DNA from: Bacillota bacterium | GTDB lineage: Bacteria; Bacillota_I; Bacilli_A; Erysipelotrichales; Erysipelotrichaceae | DNA: 13,142 nucleotides | Direction of reading: 5' to 3' | Assembly (NCBI GenBank): GCA_023426935.1 | Contig: JAEZBR010000050.1 | Span: 1-13,142, forward strand | Made by a program: the position numbers and the translations under genes | The notes under the pieces: model-generated | Told to the model about the DNA's origin: nothing | Databases searched by the model: none | What the model saw: the letters and a program-made list of their open reading frames with translations, nothing else | Shown here: positions 6,699 to 13,142 of the stretch, piece by piece | How positions within the stretch are numbered: the first letter of the stretch is position 1 | How the letters are laid out: each line of letters opens with the position of its first letter

Positions 6699-7991
6699 AT
6701 GAGTAAATACGCTTTCGTCAACGCTACCGTCTATGACGGTACCGAACATATGGAAGGAAAAGATGTTGCCGTATTGGTGGATGATAATAAAATTACCGAT
6801 TTAGTTCCCAATGACCAAGTCCCAAATGATTATGAGAAGCTTGATTTAAAAGGAAAGTATTTAATGCCCGGATTGATTAACATGCATGTTCACTTAGCGG
6901 GAAATGGTAAGCCCCAGAAGAAACAACGGGATAATACCAAACTTGCTCAAACCTTACTAGGTAACCCGGTAACTAGAGCAATCGCGAAACAGATGGTTAG
7001 AGGTTATGCCAAAATCGAAGTGATGAGTGGGGTAACCACAATCAGAACCGTCGGCGGTCTAGCGAATTTCGATACGCTGGTCAGAGACGAAATTGCTGCC
7101 GGTAAAAGAGTAGGTCCTAGAATTCTCGCTTCTAACCAAGGCATCTCGGTGCCCCATGGTCATATGGCCGGATCGGTTGCCGTAATCGCCACGACTCCCG
7201 AAGAAGCCGTTTCTTTCGTCGATCAGAATGCATCCGAAAAAGTCGACTTAATTAAACTAATGATTACCGGCGGAGTTTTGGATGCGAAAGCTAAAGGCGT
7301 CCCGGGTGAATTAAAGATGTCACCGGAAATCATTAAAGCCGCTTGTGATCAAGCACATAAGAAAGGTTACTATGTCGCCGCCCATGTCGAAAGCAGCGAA
7401 GGAGTTAAAGTAGCCTTAGAGAATGGCGTCGATTCAATCGAACACGGTGCCAAACCTGATGAAGAAATAATTAAACTATTCAAAGATAAGCGAGCATTCT
7501 TATGTACGACCTTATCGCCCGCTCTGCCCTACGCGTTCTTCGACCGCAGTATCTCCCACGCTTCCGAAGTTGAACAATTCAACGGGAAAATGGTCTTTGA
7601 CGGAATTAAATCCTGCAGTGCCCAAGCAATCAAGAATGGTATCCCAGTCGCTTTGGGAAACGATGTCGGCTGTCCATATATCACCCAGTATGATTTCTGG
7701 AGAGAATTGGTCTACTTCCATATGTTCATCGGAGTCTCCAATCAATATGCGTTATATACTGCCACTTTACACAATGCCCAATTAGCCGGCATCGGCGAAT
7801 TAACCGGTTCAATCGAAAAAGGAAAATGCGCCGATTTGATCGTTACCGATAATGATCCGCTCAAAGATTTAAGAAATTTACGTAACGTTAAGATGGTCAT
7901 GGCCAACGGTCATTTGATTAAGGATCCCAAGGTATCTAGAAATGTTGAAGTCGATAAAGAACTCGATAAGTTTATCGGCAAAGAAAACTAA
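6699..7991 (+). CDS. Metal-dependent amidohydrolase family protein
   Basis: The start at 6699 rather than 6684 is set by TGGAGG at 6685-6690 with an eight-base spacer, giving 430 residues. The protein has the full amidohydrolase (TIM-barrel) pattern: a small N-terminal beta domain, then MPGLINMHVHL with the metal-binding His63 and His65, a Lys at position 186 (LIKLMITGG) where the bridging Lys is expected, His229 (AAHVES), His249 (IEHGAKPD) and the catalytic Asp322 (GNDVGCP). The C-terminal part 'GSIEKGKCADLIVTDNDPL' closes the beta domain. It is closest in pattern to the imidazolonepropionase-like / prolidase (Met_dep_hydrolase_A) group, which hydrolyses cyclic amides or X-Pro dipeptides. 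All metal ligands are kept, so it should be active; substrate unknown. A terminator follows directly. Confidence 0.9.
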   Translation: MSKYAFVNATVYDGTEHMEGKDVAVLVDDNKITDLVPNDQVPNDYEKLDLKGKYLMPGLINMHVHLAGNGKPQKKQRDNTKLAQTLLGNPVTRAIAKQMVRGYAKIEVMSGVTTIRTVGGLANFDTLVRDEIAAGKRVGPRILASNQGISVPHGHMAGSVAVIATTPEEAVSFVDQNASEKVDLIKLMITGGVLDAKAKGVPGELKMSPEIIKAACDQAHKKGYYVAAHVESSEGVKVALENGVDSIEHGAKPDEEIIKLFKDKRAFLCTTLSPALPYAFFDRSISHASEVEQFNGKMVFDGIKSCSAQAIKNGIPVALGNDVGCPYITQYDFWRELVYFHMFIGVSNQYALYTATLHNAQLAGIGELTGSIEKGKCADLIVTDNDPLKDLRNLRNVKMVMANGHLIKDPKVSRNVEVDKELDKFIGKEN

Positions 7992-7998
7992 ATATTTT

Positions 7999-8020
7999 AC
8001 ACCGGGCAACCGGTGTTTTT
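7999..8020 (+). terminator. Rho-independent terminator after the amidohydrolase gene
   Basis: A seven-pair stem ACACCGG/CCGGTGT with a GCAA tetraloop is followed by a T run. It begins eight bases after the stop codon and is the clearest terminator in the window. Confidence 0.9.
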
Positions 8021-8075
8021 CTTAAATTTATGAATTATAAATATTTTCTGATTGTAAGAAAACAGAGGTTAAACC

Positions 8076-8432
8076 ATGAAAGAAATAAAATATCTAGAAG
8101 TTAATGAATCTTGGGCTGATTCCACGATAATCGATACCGGCGATTATGTCTTTGTCGGTTACTGTATGGGAAACGAAGGAAGACCAATTGAGGAACAGAT
8201 AAATGGAGCTTTTACTGCGCTTGAAAGTCGGCTTTCAAAAGTCGGTTTAAATTTAGAATCAGTCGTGAAGATCGATTGTTTATTTAAAGATATCAATGAT
8301 CTTAATCTTCTGCCGGAAATCATTAAGAAAAGATTCAATGGTAAGTATCCGGTTCGCAAAGCCTTTACTTCCGATTTCATCCGAGAAGGAATCAAATTCC
8401 AAATCGATGCGATTTCTTACAGAAAACATTAA
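8076..8432 (+). CDS. RidA (YjgF/YER057c/UK114) family protein
   Basis: The 118-residue protein has the RidA layout: EEQINGAFTALESRLSKVGLNLESVVKIDCLFKDINDL (39-76) and KYPVRKAF (90-97), with Arg94 in the place of the carboxylate-binding Arg of RidA. Family members form trimers; RidA itself hydrolyses reactive enamine/imine intermediates, while other Rid subgroups differ. Near the C-terminus the usual 'EIEAIA' is FQIDAIS (108-114), so the Glu thought to act in RidA catalysis appears replaced by Gln. Imine deaminase activity is therefore doubtful and a Rid2-7-like subgroup is possible. GAGG at 8065-8068 supports the start. The terminator just upstream means a separate promoter is needed; none is obvious. 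Confidence 0.88.
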   Translation: MKEIKYLEVNESWADSTIIDTGDYVFVGYCMGNEGRPIEEQINGAFTALESRLSKVGLNLESVVKIDCLFKDINDLNLLPEIIKKRFNGKYPVRKAFTSDFIREGIKFQIDAISYRKH

Positions 8433-8546
8433 ATGTTCGTAAGTTAAGATCTATTACTTGGTCTAAATAGCCAAAATATCAATTAATTTCCGCATCTAGA
8501 TAAATACGAGGAATTTGTTTAAGCATATTTATATTCAAACAAAAAA

Positions 8547-8575
8547 TTGAATGTCTTAAGATCTCGTGATATAAG
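8547..8575 (+). promoter_or_regulatory. Promoter of the GTPase gene
   Basis: TTGAAT (8547-8552), a 17-base spacer and TATAAG (8570-8575) preceded by TGA give a -35 and an extended -10. The spacer contains TTAAGATCT (8556-8564), the same nine bases found just upstream of the -10 of the SLOG/TIR operon. The leader also contains the palindrome AACTATAGTT (8595-8604). Confidence 0.6.
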
Positions 8576-8623
8576 ATAATCAATAACGACTATGAACTAT
8601 AGTTTAAATGTGAGGTAAATTAT

Positions 8624-9997
8624 ATGACTGAAACTAAGACTTCAATAGAGAAACGAATCAAAAATATTCAAGGTATTTATGACAAGCTAGATACCCTTTT
8701 TGATTATATTCCCGAAAATTATGCCAAGAAGATCAAAGGAGTCATTTTAGGTGATAAAGAATTAAAAGAGCTCATTAACAGTCTCGATAAATATCGGGCT
8801 CCTAGGATTTTACTAGTCGGTAGGACGGGGTTTGGCAAAAGTAGTTTGATCAATGCCTTAATGGGTTCCTATGTGGCCGAAGTCAGTGATGTTCAAAGTT
8901 GTACGCCAAGAACGATCAAATATAACTATTGCAGTAGCAGTTGTGCTCCGTTAGAAATTCTAGATACTAGAGGAATCTCGGAATCCTTACCGGTCGATGA
9001 AGCTCAGAGTGCCGAGAAACAGATCTTGGAAGATGTCTTGGAATTCGACCCGGACGTCGCTTTATTAGTTTTAAGTTGTACCAGCCGTGATGGTATCGAT
9101 GACGATATCGGTTTCATGAAAAAAATTAGGAAAACGTGTTATCAAAAGAATGCGATCGAACTACCGGTTATCATCACCCTCAATAAAGCCGATGCCGTAA
9201 CTCCCAGTCGGGAGACTTTACCATATTCGACCGAGAAGATGAGTAATATTAACGCTATAAAAGAGAACATTCAGAATATTTGTGAAAGTACTTCCTTCAA
9301 AGTTAATACCATTATTCCGGTTTCTTCCTGCATTGATTGGATCGATGACAAAGGGAAAGAATTAAAGACCGCCGATCAATTAAATATTCTGTCTCGGGAA
9401 CAAAGACTCGCTTTAAGAATCTCATTTGACGGCCGCTATCAGATCAGCGAATTGGAACAGGCACTCGAGAATTCAATCAGTAATAGTGATGCCAATATGG
9501 GCATGAAATTAGTCTTCCACCTTAACCAGATCTTAGAAAAGATCGCCAAGGAACTGATTATGATTTTCTGTGGTCTTTCCAGTATCATTGTCGGAGTATC
9601 CCTACCGGTCGCCGATTACTTCGTTCTTCTGGCTCTAGAGTCAGTATTAGTATCGATGATTATGGCCTTAAGCGGCCGAGATATGTCGCTCGATACCGCC
9701 AAAGAATTCATTCTCTCCTTAACCGGAACCGCCGCCGTCGGTCTAGCATTCAGACAAGCCGCCAGAATCGCTGTTAAGTTTATTCCGGTCGCCGGTAACC
9801 TTGTCAGTGCGGGAATCGCTGCCGTCGGGATGAAAGCTATCGGTGACGCTTCAATCGAATACTTCATTAAAGGTTTCGACCTCAAAGAAGTCCGTAAAAA
9901 ATATCAGAAACAATCCCAAAAGGAAATATTCGTTGAAAAAAGTAAGAATCTTCTTAACAAAGTATTAGCCCCCATTAAGAAGAATAAGCATAAATAA
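8624..9997 (+). CDS. Era/Obg-like GTPase with DUF697-like hydrophobic C-terminal domain
   Basis: The 457-residue protein carries a complete TRAFAC-class GTPase core: the P-loop GRTGFGKSS (66-74), a candidate switch Thr in CTPRTI (93-98), DTRG (114-117, the G3 motif), NKAD (187-190, base-specifying G4) and PVSSC (232-236, G5). An N-terminal helical stretch of about 58 residues precedes it. From about residue 305 to 410 there are long hydrophobic or glycine/alanine-rich segments (about 310-348 and 362-406), resembling the DUF697 domain found in GTPases of the YcjF/YfjP type. The protein then ends in a very basic tail. It probably acts at the membrane as a GTP-driven switch; its process is unknown. 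GAGG at 8612-8615 sets the start, and it appears to be a single-gene unit. Confidence 0.85.
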   Translation: MTETKTSIEKRIKNIQGIYDKLDTLFDYIPENYAKKIKGVILGDKELKELINSLDKYRAPRILLVGRTGFGKSSLINALMGSYVAEVSDVQSCTPRTIKYNYCSSSCAPLEILDTRGISESLPVDEAQSAEKQILEDVLEFDPDVALLVLSCTSRDGIDDDIGFMKKIRKTCYQKNAIELPVIITLNKADAVTPSRETLPYSTEKMSNINAIKENIQNICESTSFKVNTIIPVSSCIDWIDDKGKELKTADQLNILSREQRLALRISFDGRYQISELEQALENSISNSDANMGMKLVFHLNQILEKIAKELIMIFCGLSSIIVGVSLPVADYFVLLALESVLVSMIMALSGRDMSLDTAKEFILSLTGTAAVGLAFRQAARIAVKFIPVAGNLVSAGIAAVGMKAIGDASIEYFIKGFDLKEVRKKYQKQSQKEIFVEKSKNLLNKVLAPIKKNKHK

Positions 9998-10492
9998 TTT
10001 GAACTTAAATTAAAACTTTGTCACTAAGGTACAATGCGCAGAGTATTGAATATTTTGGTTCCTTCTATATTTTATGAATCTTCTTTAAGGCTTGTTTTAA
10101 ACGATAATTTTATCAAATATCGATTCATTCAAATTCTGCAAGGTTAATAAGTTCTCCACCACCCATTCATTGCTCTGAGTATGATAAGTGTAGTAGAGAT
10201 CTTTTAATTCTTCCGGTTTAATAGTTTCATTAGAAATTTAGTTTCGACATCTCTGGTATATGATATATAACGATAGATATAACCGATCCAGAACAATACC
10301 TTAAGATCCTATTTAACATTGCCATAATTGCTAGATCCAAATTGTAATTCGATTGAATCAAGTCCTTCAGATACCTCTAAAGAGATTGAAGATTCATTTT
10401 TATCCAGAGTATTAAGTAGATCAGAATAATAAAAGCGCCTCCTTAATAGTATTTGTTCTAACAAACTTGTTCGTACAGTTTGTACTAATAAG
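9998..10492. other. Region without an intact gene; holds a decayed minus-strand gene
   Basis: Apart from the broken gene at about 10065-10437, nothing was recognised. No terminator is clear for the GTPase gene ending at 9997. A 7-bp stem (ACAAACT/AGTTTGT with a 9-base loop, read on the minus strand) lies just past the MATE stop, without a convincing T run. Confidence 0.6.
10065..10437 (-). pseudogene. Decayed small gene, unknown family
   Basis: On the minus strand a strong AAGGAGG (10444-10438) is followed by a frame beginning FYYSDLLNTLDKNES and ending NVK before TAG (10311-10309). Past that stop the same frame continues with DLKVLFWIGYIYRYISYTRD and ETKFLMK. A frameshift near 10227 then leads to KPEELKDLYYTYHTQSNE and WVVENLLTLQNLNESIFDK, and a second possible shift near 10110 to YRLKQALKK. 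The continuous protein-like sequence across the breaks shows a gene of about 125 codons inactivated by a nonsense change (probably CAG to TAG), one clear frameshift and possibly a second, with no usable start codon after the ribosome site. I do not recognise the family with certainty. It lies directly downstream of the MATE gene in the same direction. Confidence 0.65.
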
Positions 10493-11629
10493 TTACTCTT
10501 TACAAAGATTCCATTCAATCTTTACCTTCTCTTTCTTCAAGAGATGAATATAACATCCAATCGTCGGAATGAGATCAAACGCCATTCCAAAACCAAACAT
10601 TAAGGAAATTGATTGCAGAGTTGGGACAAATATGCCTTTGCGCCAAAGAATAAACATGATGACATAGTAGATACCATTGTTGCAAACAGATTGGATAAAC
10701 ATATATGAGGTTTTACCTCGGCCATATATTGTGCCATCAAAAATGCAATTATACATATAAATAACATAGAAGACGCTTTGAACTAAACAGATGTTAATAA
10801 CGATGTTATAGTTCTTGACGTTCATCATATATTTTAAAAACGGTTCCCATTCAGGAATCGAAACAAACCAGAGAATGGAAAAGATTGTGGTAATAACTAA
10901 GTACCCTAAGGTCTTTGAACTAATATTATTTTTATCTTCGGCCGTTTCTTTCTTGATTACATCATATAAAGCATTTGCCGGTAATAATAACCAGGTCAAA
11001 ATAAAACTATTGGCGATCCAATAATTTCCCTGTTCCGAAATTACGTTGACCAATCTAGAAACCATTAACATAAATGCCACATTGCGAACCAATGATTCTA
11101 AACCAGACCACAGTCCGATCTTCTCATATTCCTTCATCCAGTTAAATGACAATTTTCGTTTCCGGAAAATCTTAATACCTTCTTTATCTAATAAAACAAA
11201 GGTTAATAATACTAAAACTATTTGCGTAACAATATTACCGATCGCAATTCCGTTGACTCCTAGTTTTGCGGAACAATTAAACTGACTGGTCAAGAATACA
11301 TCTAGTGTTATTGATAAAACGGTCTGGATCCCTAAGAGGATATACATATATTTATCTTTTTTAAGGGTCACTAATAAGACAGTAGTAAATTTCACGAGGA
11401 TTGAGATTGTCGAAGCAATCGTTTCCAAACGAATATAAGAAACGGTCGCATCTAAGGTTGATTTATCACTTGCCATGAATTGATACAATGGTTTAGCGAA
11501 GATAGCGATAATTATCGATAAGACTAAATACGTACCTCCCGAAACTAATAGTCCGGTCCTAGTTTTATTTTCCAATTCATTTTTATTCTTGATTGACTTT
11601 CCCAGAAGATAAAACAAAGGCAGGATTCT
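10493..11629 (-). CDS. MATE family efflux transporter, 5'-truncated
   Basis: About 378 residues match a MATE (Na+- or H+-driven multidrug and toxin extrusion) pump, from ILPLFYLLGKSIKNK through repeated hydrophobic helices to EKVKIEWNLCKE. Recognisable pieces include LETIASTISILVKFTTVLLVTLKK, KLGVNGIAIGNI, FNWMKEYEKIGLWSGLESLVRN and a second repeat ending LMFGFGMAFDLIPT. MATE proteins usually have 12 helices and about 440-460 residues; here roughly the first 60-70 residues (first helices) are missing. The frame stays open up to 11788 (a TTG), but residues before ILPLF are the antisense reading of the methylase gene and are not MATE. The gene therefore lacks its own start and promoter and is probably not functional as it stands, unless the joint is an assembly error. 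The neighbour downstream is a decayed gene. Confidence 0.82.
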   Translation of the reverse strand, partial: RILPLFYLLGKSIKNKNELENKTRTGLLVSGGTYLVLSIIIAIFAKPLYQFMASDKSTLDATVSYIRLETIASTISILVKFTTVLLVTLKKDKYMYILLGIQTVLSITLDVFLTSQFNCSAKLGVNGIAIGNIVTQIVLVLLTFVLLDKEGIKIFRKRKLSFNWMKEYEKIGLWSGLESLVRNVAFMLMVSRLVNVISEQGNYWIANSFILTWLLLPANALYDVIKKETAEDKNNISSKTLGYLVITTIFSILWFVSIPEWEPFLKYMMNVKNYNIVINICLVQSVFYVIYMYNCIFDGTIYGRGKTSYMFIQSVCNNGIYYVIMFILWRKGIFVPTLQSISLMFGFGMAFDLIPTIGCYIHLLKKEKVKIEWNLCKE

Positions 11630-11639
11630 GGTTATCCTG
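11621..11639. repeat. Short inverted repeat at the MATE/methylase joint
   Basis: CAGGAT-TCTGGTT-ATCCTG: six-base perfect arms around seven bases. The last clearly MATE codon is at 11624-11626 and the first clearly methylase-like codons (GYPDFF) begin at 11630, so the joint falls in the loop. Confidence 0.6.
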
Positions 11640-13142
11640 ACTTTTTTCTTGATACTGACGATTATTGCATTGTCGTAGAAGCTAAAGCAACTGACGAAAA
11701 CGCCGCGCAAGAAGAAGTACAATATTACATGATAAACAACAAAATCCATAAGGATATTGTTGGTATAGCCGTTTCTGGACAAACGCAAGACGGGCTTTTA
11801 GTGACATACTTTTTGAAATTAGCGGGAAAAACTGACATTGAATTATTTCCACAGAACGACACGCTTTTATCACTACCCGCAATCAAAAAGCAATATGTGA
11901 AATCAAAGTACGGCGAAAGCGTAACGACTGAAGCCTTGATTATGGTTTTGAAAGACCTAAATAAGAGATTTAACAACGAAAACAAAATACGAGATACTGA
12001 CCGTAGCTTGTTTTTTTCAGGGTTAATGATTGCGCTTAAAAACAACAATTTTCGTAGTACATATAAAAATATACAGTCACCGTCAAAACAGGAAGTCGCT
12101 TCAACAAAGGTAACTGTTCTTGAAGCTCACAATTTGAATAAAGCCATTCTTGAAGCTATCACAACTGAACTTGAAAGCAAAATCAATAGCTTATCTAAGG
12201 AGTTTAGTTGGCGGGACAAGTTTTCATTCATTAAAAATGTAGATTATACGCTTGAAGAATACAAAGAAATAATTGGGATAATTGAAGATAAAATTTTTTA
12301 TCCGTTTCAAAATGAAGAAAAGCAGGATATTTTAGGACGCGCGTATAGGATATTCTTATCCCGAGCCGGAAAAGTAGATAACAAGAACATTATTCTAACG
12401 CCCGAACACATAAAGCAACTAATGGTTAGATTAGCCCGTTTGTCTGTTAATGACGTTGTTCTTGATACCTGTACAGGTTCCGGCGGCTTTCTCATGGAAG
12501 CAATGGAAACCATGATTGAACTTGCTCACGGCGACGAAAGTACCGTACGAGATATTAAAGACAAGCAACTTATTGGCTTTGAAATTGACTCTGTTCTTTT
12601 TGCTTTGGCTTGCTCTAATATGTTCTTGCATGGGGACGGTAGAACAAATCTGCTATATCGTAGTAGTTTACTGGACGAAACGCAAAGCGGAATAGTAAAC
12701 AACAAAGATAAAGAATTGCTTGAATACATACGCAAGATGAAACCTACACGAGTTATTATCAATCCCCTGTACGAGAACAATAACCCAATCAAATTCACAA
12801 TTCAAGCCCTAAAATATCTTGATAGCGGCGGCAAACTTATTATCATTATGCCCACCCCTACGTTGACGCATAATCAAGACGGGCTAACAGAAAAAGTATT
12901 ATCAATGGCGAAACTTGAATATGTGATAAAAATGCCGACAAAACTATTTTCCGAGCAAAAAAGAACGGTTAATACTTCTGTTTTTGGCTTTGTTAAAACA
13001 CCGCATAATCAGAACGACGACGTTTTGTTTTATAACCTTGAAGATGACGGCTTTGTAAGCATTCAACATAAAGGCAGAATTGACAAAAACGGAACATGGA
13101 ACGGAATAGAAGAACAGATAGTTGACGCCATTTCAAATTCAA
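11627..13142 (+). CDS. Restriction-modification protein: PD-(D/E)xK-like segment plus N6-adenine DNA methylase (both ends incomplete)
   Basis: The frame is open from after TGA 11594-11596 to the window end, over 500 codons, and is clearly coding. It begins with GYPDFFLDTDDYCIVVEAK (from 11630), a PD...ExK nuclease signature (P 11636, D 11639, E 11678, K 11684), as found at the N-terminus of bifunctional type I-like/IIG enzymes. A helical region follows, then the N6_Mtase (HsdM-like) domain: ILTPEHIKQLM, motif I VLDTCTGSGGF (12461-12490) for S-adenosylmethionine, GFEIDSVLFALACSNM, and motif IV INPLYENNN (12758-12784). The expected motif IV is NPPY/F, so a Leu replaces the second Pro. GGKLIIIMPTPTL and KMPTKLFSEQKRTVNTSVFGF follow as in HsdM. 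Target-recognition parts would lie to the right. The N-terminus is cut by the MATE joint; the first ATG is at 11729, after the ExK motif. Codon choice (AAC, GAC, ACG) looks unlike the genes to the left. Confidence 0.85.

Noticed and set aside
8511..8546. TTTGTTT...AAACAAA hairpin between the RidA and GTPase genes
   Set aside because: AT-only-like stem with a 16-base loop; too weak to call a terminator or RNA element.
9616..9885. Minus-strand open frame inside the GTPase gene
   Set aside because: Antisense of the alanine/glycine-rich C-terminal domain; no start signal.
11630..11788. N-terminal 50-odd residues of a longer MATE reading starting at a TTG
   Set aside because: They are the antisense of the methylase gene, which is the true coding strand there, and do not resemble MATE helices.
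11725..12048. Minus-strand frames 11682-12798 (several)
   Set aside because: All lie antisense to a single uninterrupted plus-strand frame with clear methylase motifs.
1..13142. Alternative genetic code (TGA as Trp), as in Mollicutes
   Set aside because: Trp is encoded by TGG in all genes and no TGA occurs in frame within them.

Overview
The window is AT-rich DNA with short intergenic gaps, Shine-Dalgarno sites of the AGGAG/GGAGG type, TAA stops throughout, TGG for Trp and no in-frame TGA. This suits a low-GC Firmicute (Bacillota), possibly of the Bacilli/Erysipelotrichia kind. That placement is an inference from style and gene content, not a proof. No tRNA, rRNA, CRISPR array or insertion sequence was seen.

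Layout. (1) 1-600: 3' end of a patatin-like lipase gene. (2) 667-5524: a tight two-gene plus-strand operon (19 bp gap). It encodes a SLOG-like nucleotide-binding domain fused to four membrane helices (548 aa), then a TIR domain, one membrane helix and a large beta-propeller (1063 aa). This is the most interesting part: a possible membrane-bound TIR/SLOG signalling or defence pair resembling Thoeris in logic but not in architecture. (3) 5525-6617: a short decayed-looking gap, then two minus-strand genes, a stand-alone TfoX N-terminal domain protein and a flavodoxin. (4) 6699-9997: plus-strand metabolic and cellular genes: a metal-dependent amidohydrolase with a clear terminator, a RidA-family protein, and a GTPase with a DUF697-like hydrophobic C-terminus under its own promoter. 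(5) 9998-10492: no intact gene, but a broken minus-strand gene lies here. (6) 10493-11629: a minus-strand MATE efflux pump gene that has lost its 5' end. (7) about 11627 to the window end: a long open plus-strand frame encoding a PD-(D/E)xK nuclease-like segment followed by an N6-adenine DNA methylase, running off the right edge.

The MATE and methylase genes are joined head to head near 11624-11632, both without their 5' ends, across a short inverted repeat. Codon use also seems to change there. Either a real illegitimate recombination brought in a restriction-modification gene, or the contig is chimeric. The methylase also has NPLY where the family has NPPY/F.

Two promoters, before the SLOG/TIR operon and before the GTPase gene, share the motif TTAAGATCT just upstream of an extended -10, hinting at a common regulator.
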